From positions 1 to 53,315 of the forward strand of contig NZ_AXAP01000034.1 of NCBI RefSeq assembly GCF_000472865.1: 53,315 bases of DNA. Direction: 5' to 3'. This document shows, piece by piece, positions 8,047-16,154 of the stretch. The notes under the pieces were generated by a model. The model saw nothing but the letters and a program-made list of their open reading frames with translations. It was not told the DNA's origin and ran no database searches. The first letter of the stretch is position 1. Each line of letters begins with the position of its first letter. Origin of the DNA: Bradyrhizobium elkanii WSM2783 (GTDB lineage Bacteria > Pseudomonadota > Alphaproteobacteria > Rhizobiales > Xanthobacteraceae). The position numbers and the translations under genes were made by a program.

Positions 8047-8277
8047 ATGACTGAACTGTATTTCCACTGCTCCGACGCTGAGCACGTCATCATCGACGAA
8101 TGCGGCCACGCCATGGACCTGGCCGAGGCACGCGAGCACGCGGAAGGCCTGGTCCGCGCCCTCATCATGACGCCAAGCGAGGAAGATTGGCGGAGCTGGG
8201 TCCTGCACGTCACCGATGAGCTCGGCGACGAGGTCCTCGCCGTGCCGTTCGCATCAGTGCTTGGCAAGTCGCATTGA
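8047..8277 (+). CDS. DUF6894 family small protein
   Basis: The 76-residue protein follows the DUF6894 plan: an aromatic start (TELYFHCSDAEHVIID), a D-E/D-G-H turn, then a helix rich in Ala/Glu (DLAEAREHAEGLVRAL), and a final VxDexGdeVlxVpF strand. These small proteins are numerous in Bradyrhizobium and have no known role. ATG 8047 follows GGAGGCGGAAC. The protein at 11508-11750 looks like a relative. It has no signal peptide, so it is probably cytoplasmic. Confidence 0.7.
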   Translation: MTELYFHCSDAEHVIIDECGHAMDLAEAREHAEGLVRALIMTPSEEDWRSWVLHVTDELGDEVLAVPFASVLGKSH

Positions 8278-8288
8278 GGGCGGAGCCG

Positions 8289-8453
8289 GTGCCGCTCGCA
8301 CAGCCGTCATGGACACCGCTGCGCCGAGCGCTGAAGGCGATCATCGCCGGCTGCTGCAAGCTGATCGGAGCCGTCTGCGATCCCTACCGGCCCGAGCTTC
8401 ACTACATGCGAGGGCCCGGCCCAAAGTGGCGCGCGAAGCAGCAGACCCCGTAG
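8289..8453 (+). CDS. Possible 54-residue protein
   Basis: A GTG at 8289, 11 bases after the DUF6894 stop and preceded by a purine-rich GGGCGGAG, opens a 54-codon frame that ends with YMRGPGPKWRAKQQTP. The product has a basic N-terminus, an Ile/Cys-rich short hydrophobic stretch (AIIAGCCKLIGAVC) and a basic tail. It lies between two real genes and fills the gap exactly, but no family is recognised. Confidence 0.35.
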   Translation: MPLAQPSWTPLRRALKAIIAGCCKLIGAVCDPYRPELHYMRGPGPKWRAKQQTP

Positions 8454-8461
8454 GGAGCCCC

Positions 8462-9718
8462 TCACCGCGCCATCGGCCGATTCTGATCGTACAGCACGCG
8501 GACGCGGATGGTGCCGTCGACAGCCCGTAAATCCGCCAGCAATCCCTCGCCCTCGCCGCCGACGACGTCGGTCTCGAGCACGACATAGCCGACTTCCGGA
8601 TCGGTCTGCAGGTATTGCGCGAGGATGTTGATGCCGTGACGGGAGACGGCGTCGTTCACCTGCCGCAGCACGCCGGGGACGTTCCGGTGCACGTGGATGA
8701 AGCGGGTGCCGGTTGGGCGGGCCGGCAGTTGCACCTGCGGGAAGTTGACCGCGCCGAGCGTTGAGCCGACATCGGAATAGTCGATGAGCTTGCGCGCGAC
8801 CTCGCCGCCGATGCGATCCTGGGCTTCCTCGGTGGAGCCGCCGACATGCGGGGTCAGGATCACGTTGGAAAGGCCCTGCAGCGGCGAGACGAAGCGGTCC
8901 GCATTCGAGGCCGGCTCCACCGGGAAGACGTCGACGGCCGCGCCGGCGAGCCAGCCCTCGCCGAGCACCCGGGCCAGGGCATCAAGGTCAACGACGGTGC
9001 CGCGCGAGTTGTTGATGAGGTAGGCGCCCTGCCTCATCTGCCGCAATTCACGCTCGCCGATCATGTTGGCGGTGGCCGGCGTCTCCGGCACGTGCAGGGA
9101 GACCACGTCGCTCGCGGCGAGCAGCTCATCCAGCGTCTCGACCGGCTCGGTGTTGCCGTGGCGGAGCTTGTCGGTCTGATCGAAGAAGATCACGCGCATG
9201 CCCATGGCTTCCGCGAGATTCGACAATTGCGAGCCGATATTGCCGTAGCCGACGATGCCGAGCGTCTTGCCGCGCACCTCGCGGCTGCCCTCCGCGGACT
9301 TGTCCCAGCCGCCGGCATGCGCCGCGACCGAGCGCGGGAACACCTTTCGGAGCAGCATCACCACCTCGGCAATGGTGAGTTCCGCGACGCTGCGCGTGTT
9401 GGAATAAGGCGCGTTGAACACTGGGATGCCAAGCCGCCGCGCCGCGTCGAGATCGACCTGGTTGGTGCCGACGGAAAAACAGCCGACCGCAATCAGCCGA
9501 TCGGCCGCCTCGATCACGTCGGCGGTGAGCTGGGTCCTGGAACGAATGCCCAGCATATGCACACCCGACAGCGCCTGCTTGAGCTCCTTGGCGCCGAGCG
9601 CCTTCGGCAGACGCTCGACCTCGGTGTAACCATTGGCGTCGAACAGGCGAACGGCAGAATCGTTCACGCCTTCCAGCAGCAGGACGCGGATCTTTTGCTT
9701 GGGCAGAGACAGGGGCAT
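8462..9718 (-). CDS. serA: D-3-phosphoglycerate dehydrogenase
   Basis: SerA oxidises 3-phosphoglycerate to 3-phosphohydroxypyruvate with NAD, the first step of serine synthesis. The 418-residue protein is the short, E. coli-like type (about 410 residues). Visible are the Rossmann motif GIVGYGNIGSQ (154-164), the catalytic triad Arg239 (NNSRGTVVDL), Glu268 (FPVEP) and His291 (TPHVGGST), in almost the same positions as E. coli Arg240/Glu269/His292, and a C-terminal ACT domain (about 345-418) for serine feedback inhibition. ATG 9718 matches family starts; the frame to 9811 is an extension without support. Confidence 0.9.
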   Translation of the reverse strand: MPLSLPKQKIRVLLLEGVNDSAVRLFDANGYTEVERLPKALGAKELKQALSGVHMLGIRSRTQLTADVIEAADRLIAVGCFSVGTNQVDLDAARRLGIPVFNAPYSNTRSVAELTIAEVVMLLRKVFPRSVAAHAGGWDKSAEGSREVRGKTLGIVGYGNIGSQLSNLAEAMGMRVIFFDQTDKLRHGNTEPVETLDELLAASDVVSLHVPETPATANMIGERELRQMRQGAYLINNSRGTVVDLDALARVLGEGWLAGAAVDVFPVEPASNADRFVSPLQGLSNVILTPHVGGSTEEAQDRIGGEVARKLIDYSDVGSTLGAVNFPQVQLPARPTGTRFIHVHRNVPGVLRQVNDAVSRHGINILAQYLQTDPEVGYVVLETDVVGGEGEGLLADLRAVDGTIRVRVLYDQNRPMAR

Positions 9719-9860
9719 CGGTCGTCCATTCGTGGTCTGCCCGGGCCGATCGTCGGAGTTTGGTCTGGCCCGGAGGAGCGGACGGATATCCGCCCTTGCC
9801 GCCCGAGGCAACCGCTATCCGCGATTGGCGCTGCACGCCCGCCACCAGCTCCGCCGACCC

Positions 9861-10067
9861 TCACCCGCCCAGCACATTCCCCCATCCGTCGAACACGAAC
9901 TCCCGCCACGCAACCGCTCCGTCGGCGCGCGCGTTGCTGGTGCGGCGGAAGTCGTCGGCTTCGTCGCCGATCCAGGTGACAATCTCGTCCGTGGTACGGT
10001 CATGCAGGATCGCCGGCTCGGACGGGTCAAAGTTCATCATGGGATGCAGGGTTTGCTGAGCTGTCAT
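9861..10067 (-). CDS. Conserved small hypothetical protein
   Basis: From ATG 10067 a 68-residue acidic protein is read (MTAQQTLHPMMNFDPSEPA...), containing WIGDEADDF and ending GWGNVLGG. It has no signal peptide or membrane segment. It lies 142 bp upstream of serA on the same strand, with room for a separate serA promoter. The open frame extends to 10184, but the shorter start gives a more protein-like N-terminus. No function can be given. Confidence 0.5.
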   Translation of the reverse strand: MTAQQTLHPMMNFDPSEPAILHDRTTDEIVTWIGDEADDFRRTSNARADGAVAWREFVFDGWGNVLGG

Positions 10068-10235
10068 GCTTGCACAACGCGCTGGAGACCACGAAAGTTG
10101 CGCTCGATCGATCACATGCGTTCGAATTACATCGGTAACGTCATCGGCCAGGCTCCGAGCCTTGCAGTCATCCCAATGCCTCAATCAGCCCCAAATCCTG
10201 TTCGTCGCGCGTCAAACTTACGCTGAGCTATCGCA

Positions 10236-11096
10236 GTGTCCTTGCAATTCGAACTTGATCGGCAACAAAGCAGCTCGATCGGCGCAAATGCCGTCGGCGC
10301 GGCGGCGTTGCGATGGACGATGACCGCCCTTGTGGCTGCCGTCTGGATCAGCGCGGCCATCTTCGGCCTCTATATCGTTGCGATCTATCTTGGCGCGCTG
10401 GTGGATGGAAATCTTGATCAGTGGAACCGGGATCTGCCGCGCCTTCACGATCCGCATTCGCTGCTGGCAACAATGGGTATCGGGCTGCATTTTGCGGCCG
10501 GCACGGTGCTGCTTCTGCTCGGGCCGTTGCAACTGATCAGCGCCGTGCGGGCAAGAGCACCGGCGTTTCACCGGTGGGTCGGCCGGCTCTATGCATTGTC
10601 AGCACTCATGGCCGGCTTGGGCGGGCTCGCTTTTATCGCCGTGCAGGGCACCATCGGCGGGACACCGATGAATATCGGTTTCAGCCTCTATGGCGCGCTC
10701 ACGGCCATCGCCGCCGTCACAACGTTCTGGCATGCGCGAGGCAAACGCTTCGAGCAGCATCGCGCCTGGGCGATCCGGCTGTTTGCACTGGTGATCGGAT
10801 CCTGGCTCTACCGGATGGACTACGGATTCTGGGCATTGCTCGGCCACAACATGGGCCACACGCCGACATTCGATGGGGGCTTTGACGTCGTGATGGCTTT
10901 CTTTTTCTACATTCCCAATCTGATCGTTGCCGAGGCGTTCATTCGCGCGCGCGAGCTGCGCTCTGCTGTTCACGTCAAAATCGGAGCGGCGATTTGCATG
11001 GGCATTGCCGCAGCGTTCATCGCCGTAAGCACGTACTACTTCACGGCCTTGCACTGGGGACCGAGGATTGTGCAGAGGCTTCTCTTGATCCTGTGA
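10236..11096 (+). CDS. DUF2306 multi-pass membrane protein
   Basis: The protein of up to 286 residues has about seven hydrophobic spans. A motif-rich first half (PHSLLATMGIGLHFAAGTVLLLLGPLQL, then FHRWVGRLYAL) matches DUF2306, integral membrane proteins of unknown function. Conserved His residues in the spans (GLHFAAG, FHRW, WHARG, EQHRAWAIRLF) could bind metal or haem, but this is unproven. The GTG at 10236 gives a cytoplasmic N-terminus of about 28 residues; ATG 10313 is an alternative. It is transcribed alone and followed by a hairpin at 11186-11215. Confidence 0.7.
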   Translation: MSLQFELDRQQSSSIGANAVGAAALRWTMTALVAAVWISAAIFGLYIVAIYLGALVDGNLDQWNRDLPRLHDPHSLLATMGIGLHFAAGTVLLLLGPLQLISAVRARAPAFHRWVGRLYALSALMAGLGGLAFIAVQGTIGGTPMNIGFSLYGALTAIAAVTTFWHARGKRFEQHRAWAIRLFALVIGSWLYRMDYGFWALLGHNMGHTPTFDGGFDVVMAFFFYIPNLIVAEAFIRARELRSAVHVKIGAAICMGIAAAFIAVSTYYFTALHWGPRIVQRLLLIL

Positions 11097-11507
11097 TGGA
11101 GCACGGCGGCCGCTCATCGCCAGAAGAAGCAGGATTGCTGTCTTACTTCGTAGCTCGGCTCCTTCGCCGCCAGTGCAGAGAAAAGACCGGCGGGCGTTAC
11201 GCCGCCGGCCTTCTCTTGTAGCTGCCGGCTCCCGGATCCGGTTCCGCCACAAATTCCCGTGCCTTTAAGGGGACGCCGATAAGTTTAATAAAGTCCTAAC
11301 AAGGCAAAAGTGGCCTTGATCACAGTTTGTGGCCAGCGGGCCACCGGAAAACTACGGAACATTTCATCGCGGAACGAGCCGTGTGATGCATTCGGGCATC
11401 GCTGCACACCGTTCTCGCGCGACGCTTAACCATTGTGCGTTGGTCGTATTAGGGAACCAACGACTCAGTGCTACCATGCAGTGCATACCGAAACAGGAGT
11501 GGTTCGG
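11097..11507. other. Intergenic region, terminator-like hairpin only
   Basis: Apart from the hairpin at 11186-11215, I see no gene here. An AT-rich patch (about 11278-11300) and several short inverted pairs upstream of the DUF6894 gene may include its promoter, but no box is convincing. Confidence 0.4.
11186..11215 (+). terminator. Probable terminator after the DUF2306 gene
   Basis: CCGGCGG(G)CG and CGCCGCCGG pair with one bulged G around a TTA loop, followed by TTCTCTT. It lies about 90 bp past the stop codon. The T tract is imperfect. Confidence 0.45.
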
Positions 11508-11750
11508 ATGCCTTGCTACAGCTTCGATCTCGTCGTTGGGGAAGAGTTCAGGAATCAGGGCTCGATCATTCTCGAGGACCTGCACGTCGCCTCCGACAGA
11601 GCCGACCAGCTCGCCAACGAGCTCTCACAGGTCAAGCCCGAGTTGAAAGCGAAAGGCTGCGCGGTTCGCGTCACCGACGCCGACAATATCGAACTGTACC
11701 GCACACCACTCGATCCCGTTCCGGCGTGGCGCTCCGCAGGGCGGATTTGA
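11508..11750 (+). CDS. DUF6894-like small protein
   Basis: The 80-residue protein begins MPCYSFDLVVGEEFRNQGS and continues with a D-L-H-V-A segment, an Ala/Leu helix (ADQLANELSQVKPEL), and a final strand with Asp/Val. This order (aromatic strand, acidic turn, helix, strand) resembles DUF6894 proteins such as the one at 8047. No signal peptide. ATG 11508 follows CAGGAGTGG; an upstream in-frame ATG (11433) is less likely. Confidence 0.5.
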   Translation: MPCYSFDLVVGEEFRNQGSIILEDLHVASDRADQLANELSQVKPELKAKGCAVRVTDADNIELYRTPLDPVPAWRSAGRI

Positions 11751-11857
11751 GCAACGGCGCGCTTCAAACGGTTTGAAGGCGGACGGCGCGAGAGCGCGAT
11801 CCGCCTTCGACTGAAGAAGCCGGCGGCTTACCCATGCTCGCCGACGTCGTCACTACG

Positions 11858-12094
11858 TCAGTGCCTGACGTGATGCCTCGCGGACGCGCGCGCATGACGC
11901 GCCGGAGGCGCAGCCGACAGATCGACGCGGCCGAAGGACGCCAGCGCATTCTGTGGGTAGGAATGAGAGCCGACGCCGAGGCTCTGATAGAACGCCGCCG
12001 CGCCAGGCTCCTGGACCGCCTGCTGCGCGACCACCGGACTCGCGACCATTGCTGATACCAATGCAACCGCGCTGAAAAGCTTGAACCTAGTCAT
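11858..12094 (-). CDS. Small secreted protein with VQEPG motif
   Basis: The 78-residue product has a signal peptide (FKLFSAVALVSAMVASPVVAQ) and directly after it QAVQEPGAAAFYQ. The protein at 12935-13300 has the same architecture with QGVTQEPGSIGFNY, so both belong to one family of exported proteins. The C-terminal part is short, His/Arg-rich and looks out of character, and it overlaps a CACGTCA-GGCAC-TGACGT inverted repeat; the gene may be truncated or shifted there. SD AGGGG lies before ATG 12094. Function unknown. Confidence 0.55.
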   Translation of the reverse strand: MTRFKLFSAVALVSAMVASPVVAQQAVQEPGAAAFYQSLGVGSHSYPQNALASFGRVDLSAAPPARHARASARHHVRH

Positions 12095-12475
12095 TGCCTA
12101 TTCCCCTTTCGACTTGACCAAACAAATCATGTTTGAACTCTCGCCAACGTTTCGAAGTCATCGTGGCGTTCGCGGCTGCAGATGGCGATCAGACGTTCAC
12201 GTTCAATAGAATGATACTCATCATCCAAAAAACATCATCGTGATCGGCCACGGCGGATGTGTGCGTAAAAGGGGTCGGGGCATCTCTGCTTGATGTGTCT
12301 TAGGAAGAAGCTTCGCCTGGCGATCAACCGACAATACGGACGTTCTCAATCGAGCGCCGAAATGAAATGATCTTCCCGGGCACCAACCGCTGATGCAGCC
12401 GCGCAGTCAGCGCATCGCGGTCTCGCGCCCGGCGATCGGTCGTTCACGTTTTGCTGAATTGATGGAGCAGAACTC
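12095..12475. other. Intergenic, no gene seen
   Basis: No frame here has a plausible start, composition and ribosome site together. The part near 12121-12240 is AT-richer than the surroundings and probably holds the promoter of the minus-strand secreted-protein gene. Confidence 0.4.
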
Positions 12476-12553
12476 GTAGGCCGGATTGGCGGCAGCGTAA
12501 TCCGCCACCCACAGCCAGCCGATCGGCGGATTGCGCTTCGCTGATCCGCCTAC
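12476..12553. repeat. Palindromic intergenic repeat (GTAGGCGGATT...AATCCGCC type)
   Basis: GTAGGCCGGATTGGCGGCAG at the left is mirrored by GATCCGCCTAC at the right, with inner AATCCGCC/GGCGGATT pairs. Degenerate half-copies appear near 1344-1381 and 2330-2372. This is a dispersed repeat, not a gene. Confidence 0.6.
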
Positions 12554-12566
12554 GCAATCCGAAAAA

Positions 12567-12734
12567 TCACGCTGCTAACAATCGATCGAACTCCGCCGGA
12601 GCGTACGACTTCCCCTCTTTGTCCGTGATCACGACCTGCCAGCCGGCGCTGGCGAAGACGCGTGCCTTGGCAACGATGATCAATGAGCTCTGGCGTTCGA
12701 CCTTGACTTTCTCGTTGTCGCGTTCTGCGATCAT
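12567..12734 (-). CDS. Short conserved-looking hypothetical protein, 55 residues
   Basis: From ATG 12734 the frame reads MIAERDNEKVKVERQSSLII, then a VAKARVFASAGW segment, a WQVVITDKEGKSYAP strand and ends EFDRLLAA. The sequence is well balanced, charged at the N-terminus, and looks like a small cytoplasmic alpha/beta protein. A TTG at 12746 would add LSYK in front, and I recall relatives with an SYKMIAERDNEKV start, so that longer start is possible. It was found by reading the minus strand in the frame different from the long overlapping spurious frame. Function unknown. Confidence 0.55.
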   Translation of the reverse strand: MIAERDNEKVKVERQSSLIIVAKARVFASAGWQVVITDKEGKSYAPAEFDRLLAA

Positions 12735-12890
12735 TTTGTAGGACAATTTCTTTTTCCCATGTTTGTACTTGCCCGGTTTTCGCCACTAGCCAACAGGTTT
12801 TGGCCGCAATTCGCCGGGAACGTGACGATTTGATGGAACGGCGCCTGCGCCGTTCTGCCGTTGCGACGGGCGCATAGCGGAAGCAGCAAC

Positions 12891-12913
12891 AAAAAAGCGG
12901 CCCGTGGGCCGCT
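12891..12913 (-). terminator. Rho-independent terminator
   Basis: AGCGGCCC-GT-GGGCCGCT (12896-12913) is a perfect stem; on the minus strand it is followed by TTTTTT. It lies about 20 bp beyond the stop of the secreted Tyr-rich protein at 12935-13300. Confidence 0.8.
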
Positions 12914-12934
12914 CTCCTGTCGCTACTGCGTTCC

Positions 12935-13300
12935 TCAATAAGGATCGTAGTAATAGGCGTAGGAATCATACGGCTCGAACGGCGCAGCGGCGATCGCGGC
13001 TGCGGTACCGATCGCTCCACCGACGACGCCGGCAGCGACCGCGCCTGGACCCGGCCCGTAATAGGGTCGGTGATAGACGGGTCCGTATCCGTAGTAGACC
13101 GGTCGATAATAATAGCCCATGCGGGGATAACGGCCGGTGTTATAGGGCGTACCGACGCCATAGCTACCGGTCATGTAGCGCGAATTCGGATAGTTGAACC
13201 CGATCGAACCGGGTTCCTGCGTGACTCCCTGCGCCATCAACGGGGTGGCGAACGTCGTCGCCAACACCGCGGCGGCACTCAACAATGCGAGCTTCTTCAT
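12935..13300 (-). CDS. Secreted Tyr/Gly/Pro-rich protein with VTQEPG motif
   Basis: The 121-residue protein has a signal peptide (KKLALLSAAAVLATTFATPLMAQ), then GVTQEPGSIGFNYPNSRYMT, a Tyr-rich stretch (RMGYYYRPVYYGYGPVYH), a Gly/Ala hydrophobic stretch (GAVAAGVVGGAIGTAAAIAA) and a Tyr-rich tail YAYYYDPY. The hydrophobic stretch resembles glycine-zipper segments of envelope proteins. AGGAGGACCG precedes ATG 13300 and a strong terminator follows. It shares the signal-plus-QEPG architecture with 11858-12094. Role unknown, probably periplasm or outer membrane. Confidence 0.7.
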   Translation of the reverse strand: MKKLALLSAAAVLATTFATPLMAQGVTQEPGSIGFNYPNSRYMTGSYGVGTPYNTGRYPRMGYYYRPVYYGYGPVYHRPYYGPGPGAVAAGVVGGAIGTAAAIAAAPFEPYDSYAYYYDPY

Positions 13301-13402
13301 CGGTCCTCCTCCAATGGTGCCCCTTCGGAGGCCCAACTGTGGAACACGGGCGCCGTTCCGACCTTTCAGTCAACGCGCCGTGAAGTTCCGCGGCGCTATG
13401 GA

Positions 13403-13508
13403 CGGGTGCAACCGGCACCCCCGCTTTCCCTGCGCCCTCTGTGTTTCGGGGAGGGTGAAACGAACGCAAAGCTCGGGCAATTCACGCCGCGAGAACGCGA
13501 ACGCACAT
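13403..13508 (+). repeat. Partial second copy of the structured repeat element
   Basis: The stretch starts ACGGGTGCAACCGGCACCC, as at 207-226, continues with GCTTTCCCTGCGCCCTCT and ends with the same GCCGCGRGAACGCG block as about 290-310. Only the right half of the element is present; the left arm that would pair with CTTTCCCTGCGC is missing. Confidence 0.65.
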
Positions 13509-13525
13509 CCCCTCACAAACTCCGC

Positions 13526-13663
13526 CGTCATGCCCCGCGAAGGCGGGGCATCCAGTATCCGGCGGCCTTTCGGCTCAAACTCAACCGCTCTGGAATACTG
13601 GATCGTCCGCCGGAGCCTGTCATCGGGCGGCCATTCGGCCGACCCGGTGGCGGACGATGACAG
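13526..13663. repeat. CGTCATGCCCCGC-type palindromic repeat
   Basis: It begins CGTCATGCCCCGCGAAGGCG, has an inner CCAGTAT/ATACTGG pair, and ends GGACGATGACAG. A related copy is at 43894-43996. Non-coding dispersed repeat. Confidence 0.65.
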
Positions 13664-13783
13664 CGGAAAGCTGCTTGAAATTTGAATCGGAAGGATCCGC
13701 TGGTCGTCCCGGGCTTGCGCGCCGCGGCGAAGCCCCTTTGGCCTAGCCGGGACCTTGTTGCGGGCTGCCGAAGCGCGCCGAAG

Positions 13784-13817
13784 AAAAACCCCGCCTCCAC
13801 GAATGGAAGGCGGGGTT
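13784..13817 (-). terminator. Strong terminator-like hairpin, possibly rlpA or an unannotated small RNA
   Basis: AACCCCGCCT (13787-13796) pairs perfectly with AGGCGGGGTT (13808-13817); on the minus strand it is followed by TTTTTCTT. The nearest minus-strand gene, rlpA, ends 274 bp upstream beyond a repeat, so the hairpin may instead end a short RNA transcribed across about 13820-13960. Confidence 0.55.
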
Positions 13818-14041
13818 GAAGTTCATTGGGTAAGAATCCGCACGCAATGGATAAGTTCAAGGCGCGGGACGTAGCGTTTCGAATCTTATCGCGCCGATGG
13901 ACGTCGGCAACCTGATTAAAGCGCCGCATGCGAGGGAAATTTTCCCGACGACGACACAGAAAATTCCCGAACGCGTCAAGGCAAGAGTCTAGCGCGTGAT
14001 GACTTTTCTTCGAATCGTCATCCCGCTCTCGCTCTTTGTCT

Positions 14042-14094
14042 GAGCATGATCTTTTTCGGAAAGCCGGTACCCACTTTTCCGGATCATGCTCTAG
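14042..14094. repeat. GCATGATC...GATCATGC-type palindromic repeat
   Basis: GAGCATGATC at the left mirrors GGATCATGCTC at the right, with an inner TTTTTCGGAAAG / CCACTTTTCCGG pair. Its terminal CTAG contains the TAG stop of rlpA. Related copies: 36904-36958, 44467-44520, 51103-51176. Confidence 0.75.
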
Positions 14095-14588
14095 TGGACC
14101 ACATCAAGCTTGACGTTGGTGACGCCCTTGCCGACCATTCCGAGTTCTTGCGCGGCGGAATAGGAGACGTCGACGACTCGTCCCCGCACATAAGGTCCGC
14201 GGTCGTTGACCCGCACCGTCACCGAACGGCCGCTCTTCACGTCGGTGACGCGAAGCTTGGTGCCGAACGGCAAGGTCGGATGGGCTGCGGTCAGTTCGTT
14301 CTTGTCGAACTTCTCTCCGCTCGCGGTCTGCGAGTCCTCACTGTAGAAGCTCGCGACACCCTGGGATGCGACCTTGACATCGCCACCCTTGCGCGACGCC
14401 AGCCGCGCGTGCTTGCGCATTGCCGCTACCCGCTTCTTCATCGCGACCGCCGCCGTGCGGGTGTACACGTACGATGCCTGCCTGCTCGCGCCGATCTCCG
14501 ATCGTTGGCTGACGACGGTTGACTGCGCGCAGGCCGCCAATGAAGCGGCCCCGAGGACCACAGCAATGAGCCGCGTGGCCCTCCACAT
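14091..14588 (-). CDS. rlpA: RlpA-like septal ring lytic transglycosylase lipoprotein
   Basis: The 165-residue protein has a lipoprotein signal with lipobox SLAAC (Cys20) and, from about residue 75, a double-psi beta-barrel: GVASFYSEDSQTASGEKF, HPTLPFGTKLRV, VTVRVNDRGPYV and VVDVSYSAAQELGM. RlpA cuts glycan strands lacking stem peptides at the septum; the Asp in VNDRGP is the catalytic-type acid. There is no C-terminal SPOR domain, so septal targeting may differ from the Pseudomonas enzyme. ATG 14588 starts the signal peptide; an ATG at 14672 in frame is possible. The TAG stop lies in a dispersed repeat. Confidence 0.8.
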   Translation of the reverse strand: MWRATRLIAVVLGAASLAACAQSTVVSQRSEIGASRQASYVYTRTAAVAMKKRVAAMRKHARLASRKGGDVKVASQGVASFYSEDSQTASGEKFDKNELTAAHPTLPFGTKLRVTDVKSGRSVTVRVNDRGPYVRGRVVDVSYSAAQELGMVGKGVTNVKLDVVH

Positions 14589-14942
14589 AGAACCGGATGA
14601 GACCAAGTGCGCATCAACCTGCGCGAGCGCCCTGATGTCGACGTACGAATTTGCGGCAGCGTCGAAGCACATGTTGCATCCCCAACTCGCGCCCCTAGCC
14701 CAAGCCGAAATCCAACATGGTTAAGGGCGGCCTCCAATCGCGTCAGGGCGCGCTTGTCGCTGCGCGATTCCTTCGATGTGTGGTGATTGCGCCACAGCCG
14801 GCGCTGTCATTCTGGGCCGGATGCGTACGACGCGCGCTGGCTCAGAATCAAATGGACCGCAGGCACAGCGGAAAGATGCATTCCGGCTGCGACGCTAACG
14901 CGTCGCCCCGAAATGAGGGATGGAGAGTTGGATTAGATCAAA

Positions 14943-15599
14943 TCATCCGCGGCGCGCGCTGAACGGCCCAACCGACGCCGTGCCGGCGGCAGGCGGCAGC
15001 ACGACGACTGTGGCGCCCTGCTTCACCCGGCCAAACAGATCGATCACGTCGGAATTGGCCATGCGGATGCAGCCGGAGGAGATCGCCTGCCCGATGTATT
15101 CCGGCTGATTGGTGCCGTGGATGCGGTACAGCGTGTCCTTGTTGCCCTGGTAGAGATAGAGCGCACGCGCACCGAGCGGATTGGCCGGTCCACCGGCGAC
15201 TCGCGACGGATAAGGTCCGAGCCGCTCCTGGATGTCTTTGGTCGGAACCCAGTCGGGCCACTCGGCCATGCGGCCAACGGTGGCGACCCCGGAGAAGGCC
15301 ATCGCTTCCTCGCCGACCGCCACACCGTAGCGGATCGCCTTGCCACCTGGCAGCACGTAATAGAGATAGCGCGCGTCGGTATCGACCAGGATCGAGCCCG
15401 GCTGTTCCTTGCGCGAATAGTCGACGATGTGGCGCTGGAACTGCTCCGGGATAGCGGCCTGCGCGTAAGGCGGATTGGCCAACAACTGCCGATCGCGCGG
15501 CGTCATGCTTGCATCTGTGGATGGCGACAGCGTCGTCTGCATGCAGCCGGCGAGCCCCACTGCCCCCGTCAGCAAAACTGCGAGCCCCAATCTCGACAC
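14943..15599 (-). CDS. L,D-transpeptidase lipoprotein (YkuD domain)
   Basis: Read from GTG 15599 this is a 218-residue protein with a lipoprotein signal (LGLAVLLTGAVGLAGC, lipobox Cys19) and a YkuD domain at about 65-200 holding His161 (HGTNQPEYIG) and the active-site SSGCIRM with Cys177. Such enzymes form 3-3 peptidoglycan cross-links or anchor lipoproteins or beta-barrel proteins to peptidoglycan. The GTG start is preferred because GGGGAG lies 8 bases before it and the signal peptide begins there; the frame stays open to ATG 15701, which would bury the signal. A larger homologue is at 46260. Confidence 0.8.
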   Translation of the reverse strand: MSRLGLAVLLTGAVGLAGCMQTTLSPSTDASMTPRDRQLLANPPYAQAAIPEQFQRHIVDYSRKEQPGSILVDTDARYLYYVLPGGKAIRYGVAVGEEAMAFSGVATVGRMAEWPDWVPTKDIQERLGPYPSRVAGGPANPLGARALYLYQGNKDTLYRIHGTNQPEYIGQAISSGCIRMANSDVIDLFGRVKQGATVVVLPPAAGTASVGPFSARRG

Positions 15600-15773
15600 C
15601 GCACGTCTCCCCTGCGTTAACCTATTACCTAGTTGCTGCCAGAATAATGCTGAAATCATGGCAACAGCCATTGGAACACGTCTGTTTGATTGAATCAGCA
15701 TGTTCTGCCTTGCCTCGGTTGCACGGCGCGAGCGTCGACGCTAGCCTCCTCAAAAAACAGGAGGTTCCCAAGG

Positions 15774-16154
15774 ATGCGCTCTCGTTTATTGATCGCGGGA
15801 CTGTTGCTTGCTGCTCAGCCCGCGCAGGCCGATCCGCGCTCGGCCTATGTCACGCTGGTGCTGCAGGCGTTTGCCGCCAAGGTCGAGTGCCCCAACACCG
15901 ACCTCGTCTATCAGGACCTGGTGCAGAAGGCCCAGGAGATGCACCTGCCCGATGGCACCACGGAGAAGGTGCGCAAGGCGATCGCGTTCATGCACACCGG
16001 GGGCAAGATGGGCGAGCGGCAGGACGACGAGCTCATGGCCGAAGTCGCGGTCGCCACGCAGGCGACTGATCTCGACCAGCGGCGGCTGGGCATGACGACA
16101 TGGTGCGAAACACAGAAGACTCACCTTGCCGGCTTCATCCGTCCGAAGAACTAG
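15774..16154 (+). CDS. Periplasmic protein of unknown function
   Basis: The 126-residue protein has a signal peptide (RLLIAGLLLAAQPAQA, cleavage near residue 18) and an all-helical mature part with two Cys (VECPNTD and TTWCETQ) that may form a disulfide. AGGAGG is 6-8 bases before ATG 15774; the upstream in-frame ATG 15690 gives a non-signal N-terminus. No family is recognised. Helical, Gln/Glu-rich composition suggests a soluble periplasmic helper. Confidence 0.65.
   Translation: MRSRLLIAGLLLAAQPAQADPRSAYVTLVLQAFAAKVECPNTDLVYQDLVQKAQEMHLPDGTTEKVRKAIAFMHTGGKMGERQDDELMAEVAVATQATDLDQRRLGMTTWCETQKTHLAGFIRPKN

Noticed and set aside
13528..13929. 133-residue minus-strand frame between rlpA and the Tyr-rich gene
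   Set aside because: It runs through two dispersed repeats and the terminator hairpin; no ribosome site or domain.
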